Shown here: one piece after another, positions 7,401 through 15,397 of the stretch
Layout: each line of letters begins with the position of its first letter
Position numbering within the stretch: position 1 is the first letter of the stretch
Assembly: GCA_964582705.1 (NCBI GenBank)
Contig: CAZOTE010000011.1
Span: forward strand, 1-46,762
Direction of reading: 5' to 3'
Origin: Alkalibacter sp964582705
GTDB lineage: Bacteria; Bacillota; Clostridia; Eubacteriales; Alkalibacteraceae
Length of the DNA stretch: 46,762 nucleotides
Translations under genes and position numbers: made by a program
Notes under the pieces: generated by a model
Database searches by the model: none
Seen by the model: the letters and a program-made list of their open reading frames with translations, nothing else
Told to the model about the DNA's origin: nothing

Positions 7401-8159
7401 ATGAACAAAAAAGTCAATAATCTTAATGTTACGGGAATCATACTGCCGTTAATCATACTTTTGGCTTGGCAATTGAGTGTACAAAGTGGGATGTTTCCTC
7501 CGGCGATTTTGCCGCCGATAGGGGATGTGGCGAGGGCATTTTTAAATATGATGGAATCAGGTCTGCTAGTCGGAGACATACTTGTCAGCCTAACCAGAGT
7601 ATTAAGGGGGTACCTGTTGGCAATATTTGCAGGAGTGACTCTCGGAACACTTATGGGGACTTCAAAGCACATAAACGATTTTTTCACACTGACCTTAAAT
7701 TCAATAAGACAGATACCCATCCTGGCATGGATACCTCTGATAATATTATGGTTGGGTATAGGTGAAGAGTCTAAAGTGGCTGTGATTTTTCTCGCATCAT
7801 TTTTCCCAATACTTATTAATACTATCAGCGGAATGCGTTCTACACCTAAAGGATTGGTAGAGGTTGCTGCCTTGTATAAGCTTAGCGGATGGATGACTTT
7901 TAAGAAGGTTTACTTCCCTTCTGCCCTTCCCCAGATATTCGTAGGCTTGAAGCTCGGATTGGGCATTTCATGGGTTGCAGTGGTGGCGGCAGAGCTTATC
8001 GCTGCAAGCTCGGGTATAGGATTTCGTATAAGCGACGCTAGAAGCATGATGGAGCCGGATGTCATGATTGTCGGAATGATATCCATAGGCGTTCTTGGGG
8101 TATCTATGGACAAGGCCTTGACCTTGCTTCTTGACAGGATTACGCCTTGGAAAAAATAG
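7401..8159 (+). CDS. ssuC: Sulfonate/taurine-type ABC transporter permease
   Basis: The 252-residue membrane protein has about six hydrophobic segments and the SsuC/TauC permease layout. It starts with an N-terminal helix (GIILPLIILLAWQL), then FPPAILPPIGDV, IPLIILWLGIGEESK, and a cytoplasmic EAA-type loop around EVAALYKLSGWMTFKKVYFPSALP that docks with the ATPase. The ATG follows AAGGGAGATG. The gene is 13 bases downstream of the ASST-fold gene and 13 before the ATPase gene. The family imports aliphatic sulfonates, sulfate esters, taurine or, in related branches, nitrate and pyrimidine precursors. The sulfur context supports an organosulfur substrate. Confidence 0.85.
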   Translation: MNKKVNNLNVTGIILPLIILLAWQLSVQSGMFPPAILPPIGDVARAFLNMMESGLLVGDILVSLTRVLRGYLLAIFAGVTLGTLMGTSKHINDFFTLTLNSIRQIPILAWIPLIILWLGIGEESKVAVIFLASFFPILINTISGMRSTPKGLVEVAALYKLSGWMTFKKVYFPSALPQIFVGLKLGLGISWVAVVAAELIAASSGIGFRISDARSMMEPDVMIVGMISIGVLGVSMDKALTLLLDRITPWKK

Positions 8160-8172
8160 GAGGAGGAATTCG

Positions 8173-8940
8173 ATGAGGGGACTGGCAATAAAAGATTTAA
8201 ATAAAATATTTTCCACCAATTGCGGTGATGTAACAGCTCTAAAGGATATTAACCTGGACATCAAAAAGGGAGAGTTTGTCACTATATTGGGCCATAGCGG
8301 ATGTGGAAAGAGCACTTTGCTAAAAATAATAGCCGGACTGGAGTCCGCTTCTTCAGGCAGCATAACTTATGGTGAAACAAAGATAACCGGTCCCGGCACG
8401 GATAGAGGCATGGTTTTTCAGGAGCACCGACTGTTGCCTTGGCTTACTATAGATGAAAATGTAGGCTTTGGTCTTGTTAACGAAAGTAAGGCCGTTAGAG
8501 AAAAGCTGGTTACAGATCATTTGAAGATGGTGAAACTCGATGGGTTTCATAAGGCATACCCCCATCAATTGTCTGGAGGCATGGCCCAAAGAGCAGCTAT
8601 CGCAAGAGGTCTTGTAAATAATCCGGAAATCCTGTTGCTGGATGAGCCTTTTGGAGCATTGGACGCCTTGACTAGGATTCAGATGCAAAAGGAAATACTT
8701 AAAATTTGGGAGTCGGAGAAGACCACGATGATCATGGTCACCCACGACATAGACGAAGCGATATATCTAGGGCAAAGAATCGTTGTTATGTCCGCCGGAC
8801 CGGGTAAAATCAGGTCAGTAATCAACGGGGATTCATACGAATCCAAAGATAGGGGAAGCTTGGAATTTGCCCGAATAAAAAAACAGATACTGGGATATTT
8901 CTTTGAAGAAGAAAATATAAATCCTGAATATATGATATAA
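8173..8940 (+). CDS. ssuB: Sulfonate/taurine-type ABC transporter ATP-binding protein
   Basis: The start is taken at the ATG at 8173, five to seven bases after AGGAGGAATT. A longer in-frame form would overlap the permease gene. The 255-residue protein has Walker A (GHSGCGKST, near residue 40), the Q-loop (VFQEHRLLPWL), the signature LSGGMAQR and Walker B (ILLLDEPFGALDAL), all intact. The EHRLLPW Q-loop is typical of SsuB/TauB ATPases. It powers import with the permease just upstream and the binding protein 15 bases downstream. Confidence 0.9.
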   Translation: MRGLAIKDLNKIFSTNCGDVTALKDINLDIKKGEFVTILGHSGCGKSTLLKIIAGLESASSGSITYGETKITGPGTDRGMVFQEHRLLPWLTIDENVGFGLVNESKAVREKLVTDHLKMVKLDGFHKAYPHQLSGGMAQRAAIARGLVNNPEILLLDEPFGALDALTRIQMQKEILKIWESEKTTMIMVTHDIDEAIYLGQRIVVMSAGPGKIRSVINGDSYESKDRGSLEFARIKKQILGYFFEEENINPEYMI

Positions 8941-8955
8941 AGGAGATAATAAATC

Positions 8956-9972
8956 ATGAACAAGTATATAAAAGCCATAATATTGACTATCATAGCAGGG
9001 GCTGTATTTGCCGGATGCACTGCAGGTGGCGGAAATGGTTCTTCAGCGGATGATTTAAAGGAAGTTAAGCTGGGATATCCCATAGGAGCCAATGATTTTA
9101 TAGACGGGGTAGGGGGGCTGGCTCTGGAACTAGGCTACCTGGAAGAAGAACTTGAAAAAGAAGGTTTTAAGCTTAACTCACAGGGATTCACAGGAGCAGG
9201 ACCGGCTGTCAATGAAGCACTGGCCAGCGGAAACATTGATTTTGCTCTTTATGCTGATTTTCCGGGGATAGTAATTCAATCAAGAGGAATTGATACAAGA
9301 CTTATAAGCATAGTTAATACTCAAGGACATGCGGGCATAGTAGTAGGAGATGACTCGGGGATTGAAAGCGTTGCAGACCTTAAAGGTAAAAAAATTGCGT
9401 ATCCAAGGGGTACCTTTATTCAAAAATATCTTTTGCAGGCTCTTGAGGAGTACGGCTTAAGCGAAGACGATGTAGAGCTTATCAATATGACTACTGATGC
9501 AGAAGCGGCACTTGTTAGTGGAGATGTAGACGCCATAGCTTATACAGACGGAGTCATAGCGAACCTGGCTTTTGAAAAAAATATTGGCAAAATAATAAAT
9601 ACCTCGCGGGAAAATGACGACTGGACAGGTGCTTTTGTCCTTATAGGGAGAAGTGATTTTCTAGACGGCAACGAAAAAGCAGCAACCGCATTTTTGAGAG
9701 CTTTTATTAGGGCCAAGGAATACGCGGTGGAAAATCCACAGAGCGCATACGAGATATTTGCTGAAAAATCACGAATCAGCATTGAAACAGCTGAGTATCT
9801 TTACGGTTCTGATGAAGGAGCTTTTGAATTCTTTTCTTTGGAAATTGAGCCCTTGGGGTTGGATAAAGTAAGCTCAAACAAGGACTTTTTAATAAACGAA
9901 GGGCTTATCCAAAATGATTTCGACGTTTATCAGTGGGGAGATAACAGCTATTATGAAGAAGCAAACCGATAG
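8956..9972 (+). CDS. ssuA: SsuA/TauA-like substrate-binding lipoprotein
   Basis: The 338-residue lipoprotein has a signal ending VFAGC (Cys21) and an NMT1/SsuA-like periplasmic-binding fold. Segments include VKLGYPIGANDF, the interdomain GNIDFALYADFPGIV, and DLKGKKIAYPRGTFIQKYLL. SsuA/TauA proteins capture sulfonates or sulfate esters outside the membrane and pass them to the permease. It is the third transporter gene in the operon. The ligand cannot be read from sequence. The ATG at 8956 follows AAAGGAGATAA. Confidence 0.85.
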   Translation: MNKYIKAIILTIIAGAVFAGCTAGGGNGSSADDLKEVKLGYPIGANDFIDGVGGLALELGYLEEELEKEGFKLNSQGFTGAGPAVNEALASGNIDFALYADFPGIVIQSRGIDTRLISIVNTQGHAGIVVGDDSGIESVADLKGKKIAYPRGTFIQKYLLQALEEYGLSEDDVELINMTTDAEAALVSGDVDAIAYTDGVIANLAFEKNIGKIINTSRENDDWTGAFVLIGRSDFLDGNEKAATAFLRAFIRAKEYAVENPQSAYEIFAEKSRISIETAEYLYGSDEGAFEFFSLEIEPLGLDKVSSNKDFLINEGLIQNDFDVYQWGDNSYYEEANR

Positions 9973-10031
9973 AGCTGTCATTTTGCTGGATGAAACAATG
10001 CAAACAATGTAAAATGGAATAAAGGAGAGTG

Positions 10032-11618
10032 ATGCAAATGACGGTGTATCCTGAATCAGTAATGAGGGAACAACTTGGATACAGAAGCAAGGTAAAAGAA
10101 TTTTTATCCGGTGATATCACTGAAAAAGAGTTCAAACCTATAAGATCCTGTTTTGGTATATATGAGCAAAGACAAGACGGTAAGTATATGGTCAGAGCTA
10201 AGATACCAGCAGGCGTTTCAAGCGTAAAGCAGCTTGATAGCCTTATAGAAATCGCTGATAGATACGCTTGGAATCTTCTTCATTTCACCACCAGGCAAGA
10301 TATCCAGTTTCACGGGGCTTCAATCGAGGACACGTCAAACATACTGGATGAACTATTGGGCATTGGAATAGTTACAAAGGGTGCCGGAGGCAATACGGTT
10401 AGAAATATAGCTGCATCTCCATTATCTGGCGTAGATCCGGAAGGGGTATTCGATGTAACTGAATATGCGCTCGGAATAAATGAACACCTTATTAAAGACC
10501 CTTCGGCATTTAAGCTCCCGAGAAAGTATAAGATTTCGGTAAGCGATTCATGGAGAGACAGTGCAAACGCAGCTATAGCAGATTTAGGCTTCATAGCAAA
10601 GGAATTAGATGGCAAAAGAGGTTTTTCCGTATATGGAGGTGGTGGTTTAGGACCAAATCCATCAAGATCGCTCCTCTTAAATGAATTCATTGATGACAAA
10701 GTGATTCTTTACCACGTTGAAGCTATGAAGATCCTGTTTCAAAGGGAAGGTGACTACGATAACAGAAACAAAGCCAGGATTCGTTATATTCTTGGCAGGC
10801 TGGGGGAAGATAAGTTTAAAGAGCTATATAAAGATATTCTCCAGGAGTTAATCAAAAACAACGACTTTGATTTGACGGTGGGATATGACATTGATACAGA
10901 AAAAAAACGACCTGTAATCAAAATAGATAAAGAAGACAGACTTTTGCCACAAATCCAAAGTGGAAAATACAGTGTCTACATTCATCCTACAGGCGGTTAC
11001 ATATCCACAGATGATTTAAAGTCGATAACAGGTTTTTTAAAGTCTCTTCCTTATGAAACATCCATAAGGCTCACAAGTACCCAAGGCTTTTATATAAGGG
11101 ATTTATCCCAAAGTGACGGAGAGACGTTATTAAAAGTTATTGAAGATATAATGCCGGATTATCCCTTGGCAAGCTCTGTTTCCTGTACAGGAGCTGGCAC
11201 ATGCAGGGTTGGCATGCTTAAATCTAAAGAACTTTTAGGAGAGATCGTAAAGAGATTCAATGATGAACAACTAGATACAAAAAGGCAGCTTCCCCGGATT
11301 TTTATTTCAGGATGCAGAAATTCATGTGGCCAGCATCAAAAGGGTGAAATTGGATTGTGCGGAAAGAAGAAAAAAATAAACGGCAGAGCTATGCCATTTT
11401 ATGCTGTTTTTCTGGATGGATCGGTAGAAGAAAAAAATACTAGGCTAGGGACTGAAGTAGGAGATGTACCTGCAAAAAAAATACCGGAGTTCCTCGTTGC
11501 CTTAGCAAAGGTCGTAAAGGAAACCGGTAACTTAACAACAAACGAAGTGATTGAATTAATCGAAAAGTACAACCACTTCGAAGAAGATATCCCTGAGGAT
11601 ATGTATTTAGACTATTGA
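10032..11618 (+). CDS. Siroheme-containing sulfite/nitrite reductase
   Basis: The protein of about 528 residues has the duplicated nitrite/sulfite reductase ferredoxin-like halves and the [4Fe-4S]-siroheme cysteines in the order C-x5-C (C385, C391 in CTGAGTC) and C-x3-C (C428, C432 in CRNSC). It carries out six-electron reduction of sulfite to sulfide or nitrite to ammonia. The sulfur-importer context favours sulfite, but the fold does not decide between them. Start codons GTG 10029, ATG 10032 and ATG 10038 are all in frame behind AAAGGAG. I use 10032. It sits 59 bases after the binding-protein gene on the same strand and probably ends that operon. No separate flavoprotein subunit is seen, so a ferredoxin-like donor is likely. 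Confidence 0.85.
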   Translation: MQMTVYPESVMREQLGYRSKVKEFLSGDITEKEFKPIRSCFGIYEQRQDGKYMVRAKIPAGVSSVKQLDSLIEIADRYAWNLLHFTTRQDIQFHGASIEDTSNILDELLGIGIVTKGAGGNTVRNIAASPLSGVDPEGVFDVTEYALGINEHLIKDPSAFKLPRKYKISVSDSWRDSANAAIADLGFIAKELDGKRGFSVYGGGGLGPNPSRSLLLNEFIDDKVILYHVEAMKILFQREGDYDNRNKARIRYILGRLGEDKFKELYKDILQELIKNNDFDLTVGYDIDTEKKRPVIKIDKEDRLLPQIQSGKYSVYIHPTGGYISTDDLKSITGFLKSLPYETSIRLTSTQGFYIRDLSQSDGETLLKVIEDIMPDYPLASSVSCTGAGTCRVGMLKSKELLGEIVKRFNDEQLDTKRQLPRIFISGCRNSCGQHQKGEIGLCGKKKKINGRAMPFYAVFLDGSVEEKNTRLGTEVGDVPAKKIPEFLVALAKVVKETGNLTTNEVIELIEKYNHFEEDIPEDMYLDY

Positions 11619-11629
11619 TTTGAGAATCA

Positions 11630-12178
11630 TTATGGTAATCTCATGATGTAGCTTTCCATGGTATCATAGTCCATGGTACCAACATAACCAGACATTATGT
11701 TGCCTTCTTTATCGATGAAGTAAGAGGTAGGGATACCTGTTACGCCGTATAAGGAGGCAACTTCATTTTTTTCATCCAACAATATCTTGAATGTCAATTC
11801 GTAATCATCCCTAAACCCTGAAGCGGCCGCAGCATTTTCTCCTACATTGACAGCTAATATAACGACTTCACCTTCAAAGTCTTTGTGGATAAGCTCCATG
11901 TCGGGCATTTCATCTCTGCAGGGACCACACCAGCTTGCCCAAAAATTCAAAAATACATTTTGACCTGAGTAGTCTGATAGTGAAACCGTATTTCCCTCTA
12001 AATCTGTAAGTGTAAAGTCAGGAGCTGCAACCGGATCTTGGCTTTGTCCTTCTTGTTGTTGATTATTCGGCAAAGTCGATGAAAGACCGTTATCCTTGTT
12101 TACAACTGCAAATGCTATTACCAAAACTATTATTGCGGCCAGGAGCAATATCAATATGTTTAAAAATTTCTTATTCAT
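11630..12178 (-). CDS. Membrane-anchored thioredoxin-like protein (TlpA/ResA type)
   Basis: The 182-residue protein has one N-terminal membrane anchor (residues 5-26), a Gln-rich linker, and a thioredoxin fold with the redox motif WCGPC (C84, C87) and the cis-proline region GIPTSYFIDKEG. ResA/TlpA proteins reduce disulfides on extracytoplasmic proteins. Electrons come through CcdA, encoded just upstream in the same operon (15-base gap). No cytochrome c biogenesis genes are in the window, so the client proteins are unknown. It converges on the sulfite reductase gene with an 11-base gap. Confidence 0.9.
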   Translation of the reverse strand: MNKKFLNILILLLAAIIVLVIAFAVVNKDNGLSSTLPNNQQQEGQSQDPVAAPDFTLTDLEGNTVSLSDYSGQNVFLNFWASWCGPCRDEMPDMELIHKDFEGEVVILAVNVGENAAAASGFRDDYELTFKILLDEKNEVASLYGVTGIPTSYFIDKEGNIMSGYVGTMDYDTMESYIMRLP

Positions 12179-12192
12179 TTCAACAATCCTTT

Positions 12193-12900
12193 CTAATAAA
12201 AATCAATAAAGTCCAGATATGTTCCCAACACTCCCACTTTATCGTTAAATATCAATATACCCATTATTATGAGAAGTATTCCACTAATTAGCGAGACATA
12301 TCTCAAGTATTTCGAATATTTTTTGAAGTACTGCGAAAACTTCTCTATTAAAGCTGCAACAAGGACAAAAGGCACTGCGAGCCCTAAAGAATAGAAGCCA
12401 AGCATGGTTATTCCCATAGAGATTGTCTCCATATTTCCGGCAAAAATCAATATTGACGAAAGTATAGGTCCTATACAGGGGGTCCACCCTGCAGCGAAAG
12501 CCATGCCCACAAAAAAAGAGCCTGCTTTATTTACTTTGCCACTCAATGGGAAAAGACGTTTTTCGTAATAGAGCTTTTTCAATTTGATAAATCCTGTCAA
12601 ATGAATTCCGAGAATGATTATAGCTATTCCGCTAATCTTTTGAAATAGAAGCTTGTTTGTTATCAGAAGACTTCCCAAAGTTGTTACTGAAGCGCCTAAA
12701 ACCATAAATACAAAACTAAATCCCAGGACGAAACCTAAAGATTTGGCAAGCAGATGCGCTTTTTGCTCTCTCGTGTTTATTTCACTAACGGCTGAACCGG
12801 TCAAGTATCCTATATAAGCGGGCACCAGGGGAAGCACGCAGGGAGATAAGAAAGACAGGAGACCTCCTGCAAAGGCCATTGCAATTGATATGCCATTCAT
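12193..12900 (-). CDS. ccdA: CcdA-type thiol-disulfide electron transporter
   Basis: The 235-residue, six-segment membrane protein has the two conserved cysteine motifs LSPCVLPLVPAYIGYLTG near the N-terminus and GWTPCIGPILSSIL in the middle. These pass reducing equivalents from cytoplasmic thioredoxin to an extracytoplasmic thioredoxin-like partner. The partner is almost certainly the TlpA/ResA protein encoded next. The ATG at 12900 has GGAGGTTG upstream on the minus strand. The divergent gap to the deacetylase gene (12901-13050) is AT-rich and must carry both promoters. Confidence 0.93.
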   Translation of the reverse strand: MNGISIAMAFAGGLLSFLSPCVLPLVPAYIGYLTGSAVSEINTREQKAHLLAKSLGFVLGFSFVFMVLGASVTTLGSLLITNKLLFQKISGIAIIILGIHLTGFIKLKKLYYEKRLFPLSGKVNKAGSFFVGMAFAAGWTPCIGPILSSILIFAGNMETISMGITMLGFYSLGLAVPFVLVAALIEKFSQYFKKYSKYLRYVSLISGILLIIMGILIFNDKVGVLGTYLDFIDFY

Positions 12901-13050
12901 AGTTCAACCTCCATTTATATTTTTTATTTGCATATAAGTTTATTTTACAGATTATATCACATAAAACAGTGACTTCAGTCATTTAGAAGAATTTTAATGT
13001 AAATATAGGGGTATAAGATAGGTATATAAATATATAAGGTGGTTTTGGTC

Positions 13051-14097
13051 GTGAGAATATATAGAAAAAACAAGTCGCTTATACTTTTGGTGATAATTAT
13101 AGCTGTGGTATTGGTGATATCAAGCGGATGTACATGGTCGTGGGGCGGAAGGGACCCTGGACCTGAACCTGGACCTGACCCTGGACCTGACCCTGGACCT
13201 GACCCTGGACCTGACCCTGGACCTGAACCTGGACCTGACCCTGGACCTGAACCTGGACCTGACCCTGGACCTGAACCTGAACCTGAACCTGATCCTGACT
13301 CCAGTACGGATATTTATGTAGGACAGAAGCTTATAATACCAGGCAGCGTTCAAAGAGAACCTGAAATATCCACTGTGGTACGGGAAGGAACCATCAAAGG
13401 TTCGGTGAGCAAGAAAATCGCTATCACTTTTGATGCCGGTTGGCTTTATGATCAAACGATGTCTTTATTGGATGTTTTGGACAGATATGATGTTAAGTCT
13501 ACTTTCTTTTTAAGGGCTCTGTGGGTAAAGGATAACCCCAAACTGGCTATGGCCATCCGTGAGAGAGGACATATAATTGAAAACCATTCACTGACCCATG
13601 GCCATATGAGAGAAATGACTACATCTGAAATCAATGATGAAATGACCCAATCTACTAGAATAATCAAGGAAATTACAAATAGCAATCCCTATCTATTCAG
13701 GCCTCCATTCGGTGAATATGACGATAATGTACTTAAGGTATTGGGACGGCAAGGATACCCATATACTGTGATGTGGACTGTGGACAGTCACGATTGGGCG
13801 GAAGAAATCCGGGGAACAAAAGTAACAAAGAACTACCTGGTTTCGAGAGTTTTAGACAACGCCACGGATGGAGGCATCATTTTGATGCATGTGGGAGGTT
13901 ACCACACTGTAGAAGCTTTGCCTGAAATAATAACAGGGCTTAAGAATAAAGGGTATGAGATAGTCACTGTTAACAGCATGCTGCCAAAGCCTCAAAATTA
14001 TGAATACACAGTCATAAAAGGAGATACCCTCTATTCAACATCACTGAAGTACGGAGTTTCTGTAGAAGATATTCAAGGAGCAAACAATATGAAGTAA
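13051..14097 (+). CDS. NodB polysaccharide deacetylase lipoprotein with LysM domain
   Basis: The GTG at 13051 is chosen because AAGGTGG ends 8 bases before it; a GTG at 13039 would sit inside that site. The 348-residue protein has a lipoprotein signal (VISSGC, Cys27), a Pro-Gly-Asp/Glu repeat linker at about residues 35-83, a NodB deacetylase domain and a C-terminal LysM module (YTVIKGDTLYSTSLKYGVSV) for peptidoglycan binding. Motifs seen are ITFDAGW (D128), ENHSLTHGH, FRPPFGEY and ILMHVGG. The usual second Asp of the first motif, a metal ligand, is Ala129. It probably removes N-acetyl groups from cell-wall glycan, if still active. The long charged linker fits a protein that must span the wall. 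Confidence 0.88.
   Translation: MRIYRKNKSLILLVIIIAVVLVISSGCTWSWGGRDPGPEPGPDPGPDPGPDPGPDPGPEPGPDPGPEPGPDPGPEPEPEPDPDSSTDIYVGQKLIIPGSVQREPEISTVVREGTIKGSVSKKIAITFDAGWLYDQTMSLLDVLDRYDVKSTFFLRALWVKDNPKLAMAIRERGHIIENHSLTHGHMREMTTSEINDEMTQSTRIIKEITNSNPYLFRPPFGEYDDNVLKVLGRQGYPYTVMWTVDSHDWAEEIRGTKVTKNYLVSRVLDNATDGGIILMHVGGYHTVEALPEIITGLKNKGYEIVTVNSMLPKPQNYEYTVIKGDTLYSTSLKYGVSVEDIQGANNMK
13153..13298 (+). repeat. In-frame 12-base tandem repeat encoding a Pro-Gly-Asp/Glu linker
   Basis: Units such as GACCCTGGACCT and GAACCTGGACCT recur about twelve times, coding for alternating DPGP and EPGP. Pro is every second residue, which gives a stiff extended linker between the lipid anchor and the deacetylase domain. 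Copy number is likely variable between strains through slippage. Confidence 0.95.
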
Positions 14098-14117
14098 GGC
14101 AGGAGCGAGATGAGGAT

Positions 14118-15371
14118 ATGTTGACTACTAGTGTATTGAGAATTATTATGACGAGATCATTAAAACCCTTTGTTTTCAGTTTGGAGTTGCCAACAGACCC
14201 GGAGGTTAAGTCAAATAATGATTTGGGTCTTTATCTGCATATGCCCTTTTGCAGAAGCTTGTGTAGCTTTTGCCCATACTGTAAGGTTCTATACGATAAG
14301 GCACTGGCACTAGAGTATGGGAGAGCGATGAGGAAAGAAATAGCTATGGAAGGGGAAAAGACCAAGGGAAAAAGGAATATAACGAGTATCTACCTAGGAG
14401 GTGGAACTCCTGCTTTAATGCTGGATCAACTGGATTTGATCCTTGAAACAATAAGCATGCATTTCAATGTGGATGGAAAAATTGGAATTGAGCTTCATCC
14501 CAAAGATATAACGATACAAAATATCGATAAGATAAAATCCTTGGGCATTAATATGGCTAGTGTAGGGGTTCAATCCTTCGACAAAGCATCCCTGGCTAAC
14601 CTAGGCAGAACGATTGATGATACCGAAAAAAGATTAGACATTATAAAAAAAGCAGACTTTAAGGTGCTGGATATGGATTTGATATTTGCCATACCGGGAC
14701 AGTCGGAAAAAAGTCTGATAAAGGATGTGGAGACCTGTTTTAAGCTGGGAGCCACCCAGGTTTCTACATATCCATTTATCGACTTTTCTTATGCTGACAA
14801 CAAGTACAAACCACCTGGTCAAAGAACTAAAAAACGGCTCTTAGAGGCTATATCTAAATACTGCTCTGAGAACAACTTGGATAGAAAGTCAGTTTGGACT
14901 TTTGCCATAAAAAATAGTGAGAAATATTCATCAATAACCAGAAATCAGTTTATAGGATTCGGTGTTTCAGCAGCTTCCCTGAATAGAAGCTGTTTTAAAA
15001 TAAATACATTCTCCATACCGGATTATATTGATAAACTCGAAAATAATCTCGAACCCACATCGTTAAAGATAGATATGAATCTTAGGCAGAAGGCTTCTTA
15101 TTATTTGTTTTGGGCAGCTTATTCTTTAACAGTAGACAAGGAAGACTTTGAAAAAAACATTGGAGTACCGATTGAACGATTATACAAAAATGAAATTAAG
15201 ATTCTGAAAGCATTGGGGATTATAGAGGAGGAAGCAGATGTTTATAGCCTCACCGAAAAAGGAGCATATATATTCCACAGAATCGAACAACACTATACAA
15301 GAGCCTACATAGATAAGATGTGGAAATTAAGCATTAGCGAAGCTTTCCCAAGCAGACTTGTGCTAAAATAA
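14118..15371 (+). CDS. HemW/HemN-like radical SAM protein
   Basis: The 417-residue protein has the radical SAM cluster motif C-x3-C-x2-C in HMPFCRSLCSFCPYC near residue 50, then IYLGGGTPALM, GVQSFDKASLANLGR and the MDLIFAIPGQSEKSL segment typical of the HemN/HemW family. HemW members carry heme or insert it, and other relatives are radical methyltransferases. The function of this one is open, and the extra Cys in CSFCPYC is notable. The start codon at 14118 has only a modest upstream site. It lies 20 bases after the deacetylase gene, perhaps cotranscribed, and is followed by a bidirectional terminator. Confidence 0.8.
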   Translation: MLTTSVLRIIMTRSLKPFVFSLELPTDPEVKSNNDLGLYLHMPFCRSLCSFCPYCKVLYDKALALEYGRAMRKEIAMEGEKTKGKRNITSIYLGGGTPALMLDQLDLILETISMHFNVDGKIGIELHPKDITIQNIDKIKSLGINMASVGVQSFDKASLANLGRTIDDTEKRLDIIKKADFKVLDMDLIFAIPGQSEKSLIKDVETCFKLGATQVSTYPFIDFSYADNKYKPPGQRTKKRLLEAISKYCSENNLDRKSVWTFAIKNSEKYSSITRNQFIGFGVSAASLNRSCFKINTFSIPDYIDKLENNLEPTSLKIDMNLRQKASYYLFWAAYSLTVDKEDFEKNIGVPIERLYKNEIKILKALGIIEEEADVYSLTEKGAYIFHRIEQHYTRAYIDKMWKLSISEAFPSRLVLK

Positions 15372-15397
15372 AATGCCGCTAAATAAGCGGCATTTTT
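15371..15397 (+). terminator. Bidirectional terminator between the radical SAM gene and trkH
   Basis: AAATGCCGCT (15371-15380) pairs with AGCGGCATTT (15386-15395), with T-rich tails on both strands. It overlaps the stop codons of the two converging genes. Confidence 0.85.

Noticed and set aside
13153..13298. Possible CRISPR-like array of short repeats
   Set aside because: Units are 12 bases, contiguous, in frame with the deacetylase, and have no unique spacers. No cas genes are present.
13120..13455. Arg/Phe/Ser-repetitive open frame on the minus strand
   Set aside because: It is the antisense of the Pro-Gly-Asp linker repeat. The repeat makes any frame open, so this is an artefact.
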